Below, in pieces: positions 50,066 through 59,904 of a stretch of 64,000 bases of DNA; positions within the stretch are counted from its first letter, which is position 1; every line of letters begins with the position of its first letter. Position numbers and translations under genes: made by a program. The stretch is from Mannheimia haemolytica (GTDB taxonomy: Bacteria > Pseudomonadota > Gammaproteobacteria > Enterobacterales > Pasteurellaceae): positions 1,674,001 to 1,738,000 of the forward strand of contig LR134495.1 of NCBI GenBank assembly GCA_900638155.1, in the 5' to 3' direction. The notes beneath the pieces were generated by a model. That model saw only the letters and a list, made by a program, of their open reading frames with translations. It ran no database searches and was not told the origin of the DNA.

Positions 50066-51157
50066 ATGTCAAAAACTATCGTGATAAAATTTGGCACCAG
50101 CACTCTCACACACGGCACTAAAAGTTTAAGCCGTCCTTATATGTTAGAGCTGGTAAAACAAATCGCTCAATTACACCAACAGCATCGTGTGATTGTGGTA
50201 ACTTCCGGGGCTGCTGCTGCCGGTCGGGACTATTTAGGACACCCTGAACTCCCTAAAACCTTAGCCTCTAAGCAAATGTTAGCGGCAGTCGGGCAAAGTC
50301 AGCTTATTCGGGTGTGGGAAAATTTATTCGATATTTATAATATTCATATCGGGCAGATGCTCTTAACCCGAGCCGATCTAGACGATCGTGAACGTTTCCT
50401 TAATGCTCGAGATACCCTTGATGCCCTGCTTGCACAAAAAATCATTCCGGTGATTAATGAAAACGATGCCGTTGCCACCGAAGAATTTAAAGTCGGCGAT
50501 AACGATAATTTATCGGCTTTAGTTGCGATTTTGGCTCAAGCAGATCAACTCTATTTATTAACCGACCAAGAAGGCTTATTCAGTGCTGACCCGCGCTCTA
50601 ACCCTGATGCCAAACTGCTCTCTGTGGTGGAAAAAATCACGCCTGAAATCCGCCAAATTGCCGGTGGCAGTTCAACCGGTTTAGGTACGGGCGGAATGAG
50701 TACCAAAATTACCGCTGCCGATATTGCCACCCGCTCCGGTGTAGAAACCATCATCGCCTCCGGTTCTCGCCCAAATGTGTTAGTTGATTTAGCAAACGGG
50801 CAAAACATCGGCAGTAAATTTTTAGTCCAATCTGACCGCTTGGAAGGCAGAAAACGCTGGTTATTTGCTGCTCCGCAAGTGGGTGAAATTGTGGTCGATT
50901 TCGGGGCAGAACAAGCCTTACTGCAACACAAATCATTGCTGCCGGTGGGTGTTTCTTCAATCAAAGGCGAATTTACTCGAGGTGAGGTCATCAAAATTTT
51001 CAGCCAAGACGGCAAAGCCTTAGCTCTCGGTATTGCCCGTTATAGCAGTGAGGCATTACTGCGAATTAAAGGTAAGAAATCAAAAGAAATTGAATCGCTC
51101 CTTGGCTATGAATTTGGCTCGGTTGCCGTCCACAGTGATGAGATGGTGGTATATTAA
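50066..51157 (+). CDS. proB: Glutamate 5-kinase
   Basis: Phosphorylates glutamate at the gamma carboxyl, the first step of proline synthesis. The 363-residue protein has the amino-acid-kinase domain ([12 protein letters not shown] at the start, [31 protein letters not shown]) and a C-terminal PUA domain. I start at the ATG at 50066; a frame from 50021 adds hydrophobic residues unlike the family. The ribosome site is weak. proA is not next to it: a permease gene follows, overlapping by one base. Confidence 0.94.
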   Translation: MSKTIVIKFGTSTLTHGTKSLSRPYMLELVKQIAQLHQQHRVIVVTSGAAAAGRDYLGHPELPKTLASKQMLAAVGQSQLIRVWENLFDIYNIHIGQMLLTRADLDDRERFLNARDTLDALLAQKIIPVINENDAVATEEFKVGDNDNLSALVAILAQADQLYLLTDQEGLFSADPRSNPDAKLLSVVEKITPEIRQIAGGSSTGLGTGGMSTKITAADIATRSGVETIIASGSRPNVLVDLANGQNIGSKFLVQSDRLEGRKRWLFAAPQVGEIVVDFGAEQALLQHKSLLPVGVSSIKGEFTRGEVIKIFSQDGKALALGIARYSSEALLRIKGKKSKEIESLLGYEFGSVAVHSDEMVVY

Positions 51158-51921
51158 TGGAACTCGGAATCGATGTTTTAGCAATATTATTCGCTATTGC
51201 GACCCTTGCCGGCTTTATTGATGCTATGGCAGGTGGTGGGGGCTTACTGACTATTCCTGCTCTAATGGCAGCCGGCCTGCCGCCGGCAATGGCGTTAGGA
51301 ACGAATAAATTACAGGCGTGCGGTGGCTCTTTTTCCTCTTCGCTCTATTTTATTCGCAAAAAAGCAGTCAATTTAAAACAAATTTGGTTACTGATTCTAT
51401 GCACGTTTTTAGGCTCTGCCGCCGGTACTATTTTTGTGCAAATGATCAATGTCGATTTCTTAAAAACCTTATTGCCCTTTTTAATTCTGATTATCGGCAT
51501 CTATTTTTTAGTCAGCCCTAATATAGGCGATGAAGATCGTAAACAACGTATCAGCCTTACACTATTTGCCTTTACCGCCGCTGTCGCTCTCGGTTTTTAT
51601 GATGGAATGTTCGGGCCGGCAACCGGCTCTTTTATGACTCTAGCATTTATTTTGCTGCTCGGCTTCAACCTCTCTAAAGCCGTAGCACACGCCAAAGTGA
51701 TTAATTTTACCTCCAATTTTGCCTCATTAATTTTCTTCACGCTTGGTGGTGCGGTAGTGTGGAAAGTGGGCTTAATTATGATGGTCGGGCAATTTATTGG
51801 CGGCACGCTCGGTGCGAAAATGGTAATGACCAAAGGCAAAAAATTAATCCGCCCGATGTTAGTGACGATGTCTTTTATAATGGTCGGCAAAATGCTCTAC
51901 GAGCAAGGAATTTTTAATTAA
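51157..51921 (+). CDS. TauE/SafE (TSUP) family permease
   Basis: A 254-residue inner-membrane protein with about eight helices and the family features GGGGLLTIPALMAAGLPPAMALGTNKLQA near the start and GFYDGMFGPATGSFMTLAF in the second half. Family members move sulfite, sulfonates or other organic anions, but the substrate here cannot be read from the sequence. Its ATG overlaps the proB stop by one base, and nth follows after 2 bases, so the three are probably co-transcribed. Confidence 0.88.
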   Translation: MELGIDVLAILFAIATLAGFIDAMAGGGGLLTIPALMAAGLPPAMALGTNKLQACGGSFSSSLYFIRKKAVNLKQIWLLILCTFLGSAAGTIFVQMINVDFLKTLLPFLILIIGIYFLVSPNIGDEDRKQRISLTLFAFTAAVALGFYDGMFGPATGSFMTLAFILLLGFNLSKAVAHAKVINFTSNFASLIFFTLGGAVVWKVGLIMMVGQFIGGTLGAKMVMTKGKKLIRPMLVTMSFIMVGKMLYEQGIFN

Positions 51922-51923
51922 CA

Positions 51924-52559
51924 ATGAATAAAGCAAAACGTATTGAGATTTTAACCCGCTTACGCAATGAAAATCCAAAACCGACAACTGAACTCAATTA
52001 CAGTAATCCGTTTGAATTATTAATTGCCGTGATTCTATCCGCCCAAGCGACCGATAAAGGTGTGAACAAAGCCACCGACAAGCTCTTCCCTGTTGCTAAC
52101 ACGCCACAAGCGATCTTAGATTTAGGCGTAGATGGGCTAAAAGAATATATCAAAACTATCGGCTTATTTAACAGCAAGGCAGAAAACATTATCAAGACCT
52201 GCCGAGATCTCATCGAAAAACACAACGGTGAAGTGCCTGAAGATCGTGATGCCCTCGAAGCCCTTGCCGGTGTTGGTAGAAAAACAGCCAATGTAGTGAT
52301 GAATACCGCATTCGGACACCCGACGATTGCTGTCGATACCCATATTTTCCGAGTCTCAAACCGCACAAACTTCGCCCCGGGCAAAAATGTAGTTCAGGTG
52401 GAAGAAAAACTGCTGAAAGTTGTGCCGGACGAATTTAAAGTCGATGTTCACCATTGGTTGATTTTACACGGACGCTACACTTGCATTGCCCGTAAGCCTC
52501 GTTGTGGTTCTTGTATTATCGAAGATTTATGTGAGTTTAAAGAAAAGACTGATATGTAA
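51924..52559 (+). CDS. nth: Endonuclease III
   Basis: A DNA glycosylase/AP lyase that removes oxidised pyrimidines. The 211-residue protein has the helix-hairpin-helix LAGVGRKTANVVMN with the catalytic Lys in the family position, VDTHIFRVSNR with the catalytic Asp, and the C-terminal [4Fe-4S] ligands C-x6-C-x2-C-x5-C (CIARKPRCGSCIIEDLC). Length matches the E. coli enzyme. It is followed at once by a hairpin terminator built on an uptake sequence. Confidence 0.97.
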   Translation: MNKAKRIEILTRLRNENPKPTTELNYSNPFELLIAVILSAQATDKGVNKATDKLFPVANTPQAILDLGVDGLKEYIKTIGLFNSKAENIIKTCRDLIEKHNGEVPEDRDALEALAGVGRKTANVVMNTAFGHPTIAVDTHIFRVSNRTNFAPGKNVVQVEEKLLKVVPDEFKVDVHHWLILHGRYTCIARKPRCGSCIIEDLCEFKEKTDM

Positions 52560-52582
52560 AGCGACAAGCGGTCGCTTTTTTG
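52558..52582 (+). terminator. Terminator built on a single uptake sequence after nth
   Basis: AAAGCGAC-AAGCG-GTCGCTTT, then TTTTG. One ACAAGCGGT core supplies loop and half-stem, and flanking bases complete an 8-base stem. It ends 14 bases before the cca start. Confidence 0.75.
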
Positions 52583-52595
52583 AGATTTTTTGCAA

Positions 52596-53846
52596 ATGGA
52601 TATTTATTTAGTCGGCGGTGCGGTGCGGGATCAACTGCTTGGGCTGCCCGTGAAAGATAGAGATTTTTTAGTGGTTGGCGCAACTGCCGAACAACTTTTA
52701 GCCCAAGGATTTCAACAAGTTGGGGCAGATTTTCCGGTGTTTTTACACCCTGAAACCAAAGAAGAATATGCCCTTGCTCGCCAAGAACGGAAAAACGGCA
52801 ATGGTTACAACGGCTTTATTTGTGATTTCTCCCCAAATATCACGCTTGAGCAAGATTTGATCCGCCGAGATTTAACTATTAACGCCATCGCCCAAGATGA
52901 AAACGGTACGCTTTTTGATCCTTATGGTGGTGTGCAAGATTTAGAAAATCGGCTACTCCGCCACATTTCTCCTGCATTCAGCGAAGATCCGCTAAGAGTA
53001 CTACGAGTTGCTCGTTTTGCCGCTCGTTTTCATTCCTTTGGTTTTACCATCGCTCCTGAAACCATGAAATTAATGCGAGAGATGGTACAAAGGGGTGAGT
53101 TAGAAAATTTAACCGCTGAACGGGTGTGGCTGGAAACACAAAAAGCCTTTGAAACCGATAATCCGCACGTTTACTTTGATGTTTTACGCTTAGTCGGGGC
53201 GTTAAAAGTGCTATTCCCTGAACTGGATCGCCTGTTTGGCGTACCACAGCCTGCCCAGCACCACCCTGAAATTGATTCCGGCAAACACACTTTAATGGTA
53301 TTAGAACAAGCAAAAAGACTTGCAAAAAAAGCGGAAAATCCGACCGCTTTACTCTTTGCAGCCCTTTGCCACGACTTAGGCAAAGGCTTAACGCCTGCTG
53401 ATATTTTGCCTCATCACTACGGACACGAAGTCAAAGGCATTCAACCAACCCGAGAGTTAGCCAATCGGTTAAAAATCCCAACTGACATTAAAGATTTTGC
53501 CCTTTTAGTGACCGAATACCACACGCATTGCCATAAAATGGCGGAACTTCGCCCTGAAACGGTAATAAAATTGTTTAATGTACTCGATGTGTGGCGTAAA
53601 CCAAACCGCTTTTTTGATTTCCTGCTCGCCTGTGAAGCGGATGCTAGAGGGCGATTAGGTTTTAAACAAAGAGATTATCCTCAACCTGAATTAGCGAAAC
53701 AATATTACCAAGCCGCAATGGAAATTGATGTGCAACAAGTTATTCAAGATGGTTTTGAAAAACAAGCAATTCGGGAAGAGCTGAATAAACGCAGAGTGTA
53801 TGCGGTAAGAAGCATCAAGCTAGATAGCGACCTAATAAACCATTAG
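52596..53846 (+). CDS. cca: CCA-adding tRNA nucleotidyltransferase
   Basis: Adds or repairs the 3' CCA end of tRNAs. The 416-residue class II enzyme starts [16 protein letters not shown] with DRDFLVVG behind it (nucleotidyltransferase motif), has [15 protein letters not shown] and [11 protein letters not shown], and a C-terminal HD domain ([10 protein letters not shown]). E. coli Cca has 412 residues. I take the ATG at 52596. There is no clear ribosome site and the gene follows a terminator hairpin, so expression may rely on readthrough or a local promoter. Confidence 0.95.
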   Translation: MDIYLVGGAVRDQLLGLPVKDRDFLVVGATAEQLLAQGFQQVGADFPVFLHPETKEEYALARQERKNGNGYNGFICDFSPNITLEQDLIRRDLTINAIAQDENGTLFDPYGGVQDLENRLLRHISPAFSEDPLRVLRVARFAARFHSFGFTIAPETMKLMREMVQRGELENLTAERVWLETQKAFETDNPHVYFDVLRLVGALKVLFPELDRLFGVPQPAQHHPEIDSGKHTLMVLEQAKRLAKKAENPTALLFAALCHDLGKGLTPADILPHHYGHEVKGIQPTRELANRLKIPTDIKDFALLVTEYHTHCHKMAELRPETVIKLFNVLDVWRKPNRFFDFLLACEADARGRLGFKQRDYPQPELAKQYYQAAMEIDVQQVIQDGFEKQAIREELNKRRVYAVRSIKLDSDLINH

Positions 53847-53956
53847 GTTATCCGCCACTTTCTCAAAATCAATTCCCAAAGTTCAATTAGAAAAACGTTG
53901 GTTAAATGTATGGATTCTTTAAAAGGTGGCGTTATTTTAGTGAATTTATAATGTTC

Positions 53957-54892
53957 CTATGCTCTTGATTGTTGTAGCCACAATTTCAGGGTAAAGATCA
54001 GCAATAACCCAATGCCGAAATTGGCAATAGTGAAGCCGGCTAACCCAATAAAAGATAAAGGTTCAAATTGATAAAATTCAATCGCACCTCTTGCCATTGC
54101 AGCTAAACCAAATGAAAATGCCCAGAAACCCATCGAGAAGCCATTTTCAGCTATCCATTTGAGGTTTCGTAAAATAAAACAGAATTGTAAGAATCCATAT
54201 CCCCATAACATTTTTGCCAACAAGTCTAATTCTCCACCCATAGAAAAATAGGCAGAAGCGCCGACAAATGCTGGAGCAAGAACAATTCCTAAAGATGGTC
54301 TAGCAATCGGAAAAAGCGGACTAAGCCGAATTCTTTGTAACATAGTGGGTTCATATACTAACCAGGAAATTATACCAATGCCTAAAAATAAAGAGGCAAT
54401 TTCACTGTAGCCAATTAAGCTTAATGAACTTGCCATAGTGAAGCTCCCTGCAATTGGCGGTAGGTAATGTACCGGGTGTAGCGTTTCTGGCAAAAATTGT
54501 GTGCCTTTCCATAATCCACCAATAATAAAAACCAAGAAAATTAAATGCACAATGACGCCTAAAAAAATCAATAGTTCGCCTAAATAAAAACCCCATACAT
54601 AGAGCACATCACCGCTTATCATGGTTGTCATTGTCACTAAGGAAAATAAACAACATTGCACTGGGTGCATAAATTCTGCTTTAATCTGCTCAAAACAAAA
54701 AAACACACGATACACATAACAGCCTAATAAGGCTACCCAAAGTATGACTGACGTTCCAGCAATGATATTACCAATTGTTGTAGCATAAGGAGTGATAGGC
54801 GTTGCATTTAACCAGGCAAGGCCTAACGCCCCCAGCCCTAATGGCATTGCAAAAAAGCCTGTAGTTATTGGAAAAGGTTTAGATTCACTCAT
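53957..54892 (-). CDS. tehA: TehA/SLAC1-family anion channel protein
   Basis: A 311-residue inner-membrane protein with ten hydrophobic helices. It matches the TehA (TDT) family: FPITTGFFAMPLGLGALGLAW at the start and KAEFMHPVQCCLFSL at the third helix. H. influenzae TehA is a structural model for plant SLAC1 anion channels; tellurite resistance is a side phenotype. tehB is not adjacent. It sits after the isc operon terminator and appears to be a separate transcript, with an AAGGATAAA ribosome site. Confidence 0.87.
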   Translation of the reverse strand: MSESKPFPITTGFFAMPLGLGALGLAWLNATPITPYATTIGNIIAGTSVILWVALLGCYVYRVFFCFEQIKAEFMHPVQCCLFSLVTMTTMISGDVLYVWGFYLGELLIFLGVIVHLIFLVFIIGGLWKGTQFLPETLHPVHYLPPIAGSFTMASSLSLIGYSEIASLFLGIGIISWLVYEPTMLQRIRLSPLFPIARPSLGIVLAPAFVGASAYFSMGGELDLLAKMLWGYGFLQFCFILRNLKWIAENGFSMGFWAFSFGLAAMARGAIEFYQFEPLSFIGLAGFTIANFGIGLLLIFTLKLWLQQSRA

Positions 54893-54983
54893 AAATTTAT
54901 CCTTATATTGAAATAATGCATAACTGTATTCGGCTTTATAACAGTCATATGTAAAAAATTTTATTTTTCTAACCGCTTGTAAT

Positions 54984-55014
54984 AAGAAAAACCTAAAGCA
55001 CTTGCTTTAGGTTC
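54984..55014 (-). terminator. Terminator of the isc operon
   Basis: On the minus strand, AACCTAAAGC / GCTTTAGGTT (10-base stem, four-base loop) is followed by TTTTCTTATT. It lies just after the iscX stop. Confidence 0.88.
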
Positions 55015-55020
55015 CTACTA

Positions 55021-55215
55021 CTATTCATACTCTTCTAGCCAGATAGTTAAAATCGCTTCAAGAATATGTTCATTTGATGCTTCCGGATCATCATCGAAAT
55101 CTTCCATTTCGCAAATCCATTTATGCATATCTGTAAAACGAACCGTAGTTGGGTCTAAATCTGGATTCATATCATACAGATTTTCTGCAATCATTCGAGT
55201 ATCTGACCATTTCAT
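55021..55215 (-). CDS. iscX: Fe-S assembly protein IscX
   Basis: A 64-residue acidic protein that binds IscS and tunes cluster assembly. It shows [22 protein letters not shown] at the start and the C-terminal [10 protein letters not shown], matching E. coli IscX (YfhJ). It is the last gene of the isc operon, sharing one base with the fdx stop. A terminator follows directly. Confidence 0.95.
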   Translation of the reverse strand: MKWSDTRMIAENLYDMNPDLDPTTVRFTDMHKWICEMEDFDDDPEASNEHILEAILTIWLEEYE

Positions 55216-55556
55216 TAGTGTGCTGCCTCATTTGCGTGATTTAAATTATATTTCGGAATTTCAACAACTAAGTCTTCGTCACCAACAATACATTGACAAC
55301 TTAAACGGCTGTCCATTTCCAAACCCCAAGCTTTATCCAGCATATCTTCTTCTTGATCTGAAGTATCATTTAAAGAATCAAAACCTTCACGAATCACCAC
55401 ATGGCAAGTGGTACAAGCACAAGAACAATCGCAAGCGTGGTGAATTTCAACACCTGCTTCGTGTGCAACTTCTAATAAATTATCGCCGGCTTTAGCTTCA
55501 ACAACCATACCTTCCGGACAGAACTCTTCGTGTGGAAGAAAAACAATTTTTGGCAT
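55215..55556 (-). CDS. fdx: ISC-system [2Fe-2S] ferredoxin
   Basis: Electron donor for Fe-S cluster assembly. The 113-residue adrenodoxin-type ferredoxin has its cluster cysteines in [15 protein letters not shown] and a later SCQC. It begins [17 protein letters not shown] as in E. coli Fdx. I chose the ATG at 55556 (AAGGAA about 8 bases upstream) over a frame 10 codons longer that lies inside the upstream gene. It is between the Imm51-like gene and iscX. Confidence 0.95.
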   Translation of the reverse strand: MPKIVFLPHEEFCPEGMVVEAKAGDNLLEVAHEAGVEIHHACDCSCACTTCHVVIREGFDSLNDTSDQEEDMLDKAWGLEMDSRLSCQCIVGDEDLVVEIPKYNLNHANEAAH

Positions 55557-55572
55557 TTTTAGTTTCCTTTTA

Positions 55573-55938
55573 CTAATCCCATTCAATATTATCCAGATGT
55601 TCGCCGATGAAGTTTAAAATCTCTTCCTCATTCTCAACCAGATAAACAATAATATTCTTTAGTTCCCTTGCTTTCTCTTTACTTTTCTCGGAAAGCGGAT
55701 AGGTAACATAATAACATCCTACGTCCGGATCTTCTTCTAATAACTCTAATAGGCTTGGACGATAAATACTAAGATAAGACCGTAAAAATGCCGCCCAGTT
55801 ATAGCCATTCATATAAGCAACATTATATTCGGCGTTAATTCGCTCACCTAGCTCAAAAATGCGGTTGTCTTCTAAATCAAATTCCACCGCAACGGTTCTG
55901 AATTGTTCTGAAATCTCGGTTTTTACATAGTTAGACAT
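55573..55938 (-). CDS. Imm51-like protein inside the isc operon
   Basis: An acidic 121-residue protein with no signal peptide. The middle reads YMNGYNWAAFLRSYLSIYRP, then LLELLEEDPDVGCYYV and a helical region RELKNIIVYLVENEEEILNFI. By eye this matches the Imm51 immunity family (a NGYDW-type core, a '-DPEAGMF-' strand, then two helices). It lies 9 bases after hscA and 16 bases before fdx, a place where E. coli has no gene. No toxin gene is nearby. It may be an orphan or repurposed immunity protein; the family call is moderate. Confidence 0.65.
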   Translation of the reverse strand: MSNYVKTEISEQFRTVAVEFDLEDNRIFELGERINAEYNVAYMNGYNWAAFLRSYLSIYRPSLLELLEEDPDVGCYYVTYPLSEKSKEKARELKNIIVYLVENEEEILNFIGEHLDNIEWD

Positions 55939-55947
55939 ACTGCCTCC

Positions 55948-57801
55948 TTATGCTAAATCGTCCATTTTTTTACCGGCTAACGCTTTTTGAATTGATAAAT
56001 TCATACGGCGTGCTGCAAATTCTTGCGTAGCTAAATCCACCTCTTTGATACCTTGCTGAATTGCAAAGCGATCAGTACCTTCTTTTAATTCGATTAAACG
56101 GGCTAATTGTGCTTCAATCGCTTGGAACTCCTCCACACTCAACACTGCAGAGCCATCTTCTTTCAATGCCGTTACCACGCTGTCAATCACTCGGTCGGCT
56201 TCTACTCGCTGTTCAACTAACTGGCGGGCTTCCATATCTTCTTTGGCATTTGCCATTGAGGATTTAATCATCTGCGTAACTTCTTCATCGGTTAAGCCAT
56301 AAGACGGTTTGATTTGAATTGAAGCCTGCACTTTGGTCGATTTTTCCATTGCAGTCACGTTTAATAAACCGTCTGCATCAACTTGGTAAGTTACCCGAAC
56401 CTGTGCAACCCCTGCTGCCATTGCCGGAATGCCACGCAAAGTGATTTTACCGAGAGAGCGACAATCTTCGACTAATTCACGCTCACCTTGTAAAACGTGG
56501 ATTGTCATCGCCGTTTGACCGTCTTTACCGGTAGTAAACTCTTGAGCTCGAGCTACTGGGATAGTAGTGTTGCGTGGAATAATTTTCTCCACCAAACCAC
56601 CCATCGTTTCAATACCAAGCGAAAGCGGCACAACATCAAGCAACAACATATCGGAATCCGGTTTGTTTCCAACTAAAATATCCGCCTGCACTGCCGCACC
56701 AATGGCAACAACTTTATCCGGGTCGATAGAGGTTAATGGCGTTTTACCGAAAAACTCGCCGACTTGTTCACGCACAAACGGTACACGGGTCGAACCGCCT
56801 ACCATTACCACTTCTTGAACTTCTTCTGCTTCAACTCCGGCATCTTTCAATGCTCGGCGACAAGTCATCAATGAACGTTTTACAAGCGGTTGAATTAGCT
56901 CATTAAATTGCGAACGACTTACTACACCTATCCAATTTGCAAATTTCACCTCAAATTCGACCGCTTGCGAAAGAGCAATTTTTGCTTGAGTAGCTAAGGT
57001 TAATAACTCACGCTGTTCGCTTGCAGTTTGTGGCTGGTAATTTGCCTGTTTGGCAATCCATTCCGCTAATAGGTGGTCGAAATCATCGCCGCCAAGTGCG
57101 GTATCCCCTGCGGTTGCCAATACTTCAAACACACCTTTACGTAAACGCAAAATGGATAAGTCGAAAGTACCGCCACCTAAATCGTAAACGGCGATCACAC
57201 CTTCTTGTCCGCTGTCTAAGCCATAAGCAATCGCTGCTGCGGTTGGCTCATTTAATAATCGTAAAACGTTTAAACCTGCAAGACGTGCCGCATCTTTGGT
57301 ACTTTGGCGTTGTGCATCATCGAAATAGGCCGGCACGGTAATTACTACACCTGAAAGCTCTCCACCTAAACGCTTTTCAGCAAATTGTGTCAAGTGGCTT
57401 AGAATATCTGCCGAAACTTCAATCGGGCTTTTATTGCCTTGAGCAGTTTGAATTAAAGGTAAACCGTTTTCGCTCGCCACAAATTGATAAGGTAAATTTT
57501 GATAATGTTGCTGAACATCTGCCAAAGAACGCCCAATTAAACGTTTAGCTGAAATAACCGTATTTTTTGGGTCAAGAGCTGCTTTGGCAAACGCTTCAAC
57601 CCCAAGCGTTTTTTCTGCTTCTGCATAATGCACTACTGACGGCACTAATGCTCTTTCTTGTTCATCAAGTAATACTTGAGCCTGCCCGCTACGCACAGTC
57701 GCCACTAATGAATTGGTTGTCCCTAAATCAATCCCCACCGCTAATTTATGTTGATGCGGAGCAGCCGTTTGACCGGGTTCAGAAATTTGTAATAATGCCA
57801 T
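55948..57801 (-). CDS. hscA: Fe-S cluster chaperone HscA (Hsp70 family)
   Basis: Specialised Hsp70 that binds the LPPVK motif of IscU and drives cluster transfer, stimulated by HscB. The 617 residues contain the ATPase motifs [45 protein letters not shown] and [15 protein letters not shown], and the substrate domain after residue 385. Length equals E. coli HscA (616). A DUF2625 gene separates it from hscB and an Imm51-like gene from fdx; both sides are normally direct neighbours. Confidence 0.96.
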   Translation of the reverse strand: MALLQISEPGQTAAPHQHKLAVGIDLGTTNSLVATVRSGQAQVLLDEQERALVPSVVHYAEAEKTLGVEAFAKAALDPKNTVISAKRLIGRSLADVQQHYQNLPYQFVASENGLPLIQTAQGNKSPIEVSADILSHLTQFAEKRLGGELSGVVITVPAYFDDAQRQSTKDAARLAGLNVLRLLNEPTAAAIAYGLDSGQEGVIAVYDLGGGTFDLSILRLRKGVFEVLATAGDTALGGDDFDHLLAEWIAKQANYQPQTASEQRELLTLATQAKIALSQAVEFEVKFANWIGVVSRSQFNELIQPLVKRSLMTCRRALKDAGVEAEEVQEVVMVGGSTRVPFVREQVGEFFGKTPLTSIDPDKVVAIGAAVQADILVGNKPDSDMLLLDVVPLSLGIETMGGLVEKIIPRNTTIPVARAQEFTTGKDGQTAMTIHVLQGERELVEDCRSLGKITLRGIPAMAAGVAQVRVTYQVDADGLLNVTAMEKSTKVQASIQIKPSYGLTDEEVTQMIKSSMANAKEDMEARQLVEQRVEADRVIDSVVTALKEDGSAVLSVEEFQAIEAQLARLIELKEGTDRFAIQQGIKEVDLATQEFAARRMNLSIQKALAGKKMDDLA

Positions 57802-57850
57802 TTATTTATCTCTCTAAATCTATTCTTCTCTCCCAAAAGAGAGCCAACAC

Positions 57851-58483
57851 TTAAGCCACTGAGTATCCCATATTTTCAGGGGCAAATTCGCCTTGGTAGT
57901 GGCGTTCAATCGGTACAGCAATTTTACTCGTAAGCTCTAGCACTTGATGCCCTTGTAATTTCTCTACATCGGTTTGCCAGTTTTCCCAACGCAAATCCTG
58001 ATAAAAATGGTTTAAATCTCCGGCTAATGCCCAGCCTAGAAATTCTGAATAACCTAATTGGGTGGTTTCCCATTTTTTAGCTTTTGGATGATAATAATAA
58101 ACTTTGCCAAGATCTGAGCCGATTCCGCCGGCATTAATGGCAAAATAGCCACCGATTGCATCATCCGCTACCAGCAAGTGGCTTGGTTGTTCGCCAGATT
58201 GTTTAAAAGTTTTGCCGAAGTTCCAATCAAATAAGCCCCGAGGCAATTTTTCGTTGCCTGAACCTAAAATGCGTAGCCAGCCGTGGTCAATCAATACGCC
58301 ACCGGTTTCATACACCATCGCCCCTAGTGGTGAGCGGGTGGAAAGTTGCATCCCCACCAATGCACTACCGGCATCTTCGGGGTAACTCGCTAAAATTTCG
58401 TAATGATTTTTTGCTTGGGTAAACCAGTCTCTTAAAATTAACCAAGCCGATTGCTTATCTAATAATTGTTCTAAATTTTTCAT
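57851..58483 (-). CDS. DUF2625 (SUKH-like) protein inside the isc operon
   Basis: A 210-residue cytoplasmic protein with the DUF2625 pattern: STRSPLGAMVYETGGVLIDH, GWLRILGSG, LLVADDAIGGYFAINAGGIG, LGKVYYYHP and GYSEFLGWALAGDLNHFYQDL. The last half has the look of SMI1/KNR4 (SUKH) proteins, many of which are toxin-immunity proteins. I chose the ATG at 58483 (AAGGAA upstream, family start); the longer frame to 58528 is unsupported. It sits between hscB and hscA, which are adjacent in E. coli. The function is unknown. Confidence 0.82.
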   Translation of the reverse strand: MKNLEQLLDKQSAWLILRDWFTQAKNHYEILASYPEDAGSALVGMQLSTRSPLGAMVYETGGVLIDHGWLRILGSGNEKLPRGLFDWNFGKTFKQSGEQPSHLLVADDAIGGYFAINAGGIGSDLGKVYYYHPKAKKWETTQLGYSEFLGWALAGDLNHFYQDLRWENWQTDVEKLQGHQVLELTSKIAVPIERHYQGEFAPENMGYSVA

Positions 58484-58536
58484 TTGCAAAATTTCCTTAG
58501 AATTTGACCGCTTGCGAAAACCATACAAATGTAGGA

Positions 58537-59058
58537 TTAATAGTCAAAGAATTTTTCTTCTACTTTCTCAATCTGAATAATTAATTTTTTAAAGTAACGG
58601 AGCTTGTCGGTTAACGCATTGGCTTTTTGCCAGTCGGCTGCATTTAACGTTTGTTCAAGCTGTTCTAATACTGCTTTTTGTTCCGCTTTAATCTGTTTTA
58701 AAAAGACGGTCAGTTCGGTTTCGTCTTTACGATGCTCAATGGTTTCCAGTTTTTCGTGCCATTCGAGTTGCTGCATTAAGAAATCCACATCTCGCATACT
58801 TTTTTCTTCGAGATTTTTGGCTTCACCTGTATGGATTTCAATCATCGCTTCCGCCCGTAAAACCGGATCTTTAAGAATATTGAGAGCCTCATTGACATCA
58901 GCAGATTTCTGCACCGCTTCTAGCTGTTCAGCACTTGATTTGTGGGCAAAGTTATCTGGGTGAAGCTGTTTCTGTAAAGCAAGATAACGCTCAGAAAGCT
59001 GGGCGTTATCAAGTTGAAATTGGACAGGTAAATCAAATAAAGCAAAAGGGTTATTCAT
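58537..59058 (-). CDS. hscB: Fe-S cluster co-chaperone HscB
   Basis: J-domain protein that brings IscU to HscA. The 173-residue protein has FALFDLPVQFQLD at the N-terminus and the HPD tripeptide at residues 33-35 in QLHPDNFAHKS. The C-terminal three-helix domain binds IscU. It is 9 bases from iscA. Length matches E. coli HscB (171). hscA is separated from it by the DUF2625 gene. Confidence 0.95.
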   Translation of the reverse strand: MNNPFALFDLPVQFQLDNAQLSERYLALQKQLHPDNFAHKSSAEQLEAVQKSADVNEALNILKDPVLRAEAMIEIHTGEAKNLEEKSMRDVDFLMQQLEWHEKLETIEHRKDETELTVFLKQIKAEQKAVLEQLEQTLNAADWQKANALTDKLRYFKKLIIQIEKVEEKFFDY

Positions 59059-59067
59059 TACAGTTCC

Positions 59068-59391
59068 TTATACACTAAAACTTTCGCCACAACCGCATTC
59101 GTTTTTAACATTCGGGTTGGTATATTTAAAGCCTTCGTTTAAGCCTTCTTTCACAAAATCCAGCTGCGTGCCGTTTAAATAAGTGAGGCTTTTTTCATCG
59201 ACAATAACTTTTACGCCGTGTTGTTCGAAAACTTGATCGTCTTCATTTAATACATCAACAAATTCAAGCACATAGGCAAGCCCCGAACAACCGGAAGTTT
59301 TCACACCAAGCCTTAGCCCGATACCTTTACCTCTGTTTTCTAAGAATGTACGAACTCGGTTTGCGGCAGCTTCTGTTAAGGTAATGCTCAT
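59068..59391 (-). CDS. iscA: Iron-sulfur cluster assembly protein IscA
   Basis: A-type carrier that delivers Fe-S clusters to apoproteins. The 107 residues include the three ligand cysteines in [10 protein letters not shown] and ECGCGESF at the C-terminus. Size matches E. coli IscA. It lies 108 bases after iscU; that gap holds a large nested inverted repeat made with uptake sequences. hscB follows closely. Confidence 0.96.
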   Translation of the reverse strand: MSITLTEAAANRVRTFLENRGKGIGLRLGVKTSGCSGLAYVLEFVDVLNEDDQVFEQHGVKVIVDEKSLTYLNGTQLDFVKEGLNEGFKYTNPNVKNECGCGESFSV

Positions 59392-59434
59392 AGTTTTCCT
59401 TATGTGAATGGATTAAATCAAGATAGAAATAGCA

Positions 59435-59487
59435 AATGCAAGCGGTTAAATTTTGCAATTTTTTTGCAAAAATCGACCGCTTGCATT
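59435..59487. repeat. Nested inverted repeat with two uptake cores between iscU and iscA
   Basis: Arms AATGCAAGCGGT (59435-59446) and ACCGCTTGCATT (59476-59487) are a 12-base perfect inverted repeat. Inside lies a second one, TTTTGCA / TGCAAAA. On the iscU-iscA transcript it would form a long interrupted hairpin that could reduce readthrough or stabilise RNA ends. Confidence 0.75.
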
Positions 59488-59499
59488 GATTGTATCATA

Positions 59500-59883
59500 T
59501 TACTTAGCTTGTTTTTCTTTGTAGTCTGCAATTGCAGCTTTGATTGCATCTTCTGCTAAGATTGAACAGTGAACTTTTACCGGTGGTAATTCTAACTCTT
59601 CAGCGATATCACTGTTTTTAATCGCACCTGCTTCCTCTAATGATTTACCTTTTACCCATTCGGTAATGAGAGAACTTGATGCGATTGCAGAACCACAACC
59701 GTATGCTTTAAAGCGTGCATCTTCAATGATACCCTGATCGTTCACTTTAATTTGTAAACGTAAAATATCACCACAAGCTGGCGCACCTACCATACCAGTA
59801 CCAATATCTGATGCTTCTTTATCAAAAGTCCCTACGTTGCGTGGGTTTTCGTAATGATCAATTACTTTTTCGCTATATGCCAT
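59500..59883 (-). CDS. iscU: Fe-S cluster scaffold protein IscU
   Basis: Scaffold on which IscS sulfur and iron are assembled into clusters. The 127-residue protein has ligand cysteines Cys37 (APACGD), Cys63 (YGCGSA) and a third in VHCSIL, and Asp39. The HscA-binding LPPVK lies near residue 100. It is 120 bases after iscS, a gap holding two TGTAGGGGC palindromic elements. An AAGGAA-type ribosome site is present. Confidence 0.97.
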   Translation of the reverse strand: MAYSEKVIDHYENPRNVGTFDKEASDIGTGMVGAPACGDILRLQIKVNDQGIIEDARFKAYGCGSAIASSSLITEWVKGKSLEEAGAIKNSDIAEELELPPVKVHCSILAEDAIKAAIADYKEKQAK

Positions 59884-59904
59884 TTTTATATTCCTTTTAT
59901 TTCC

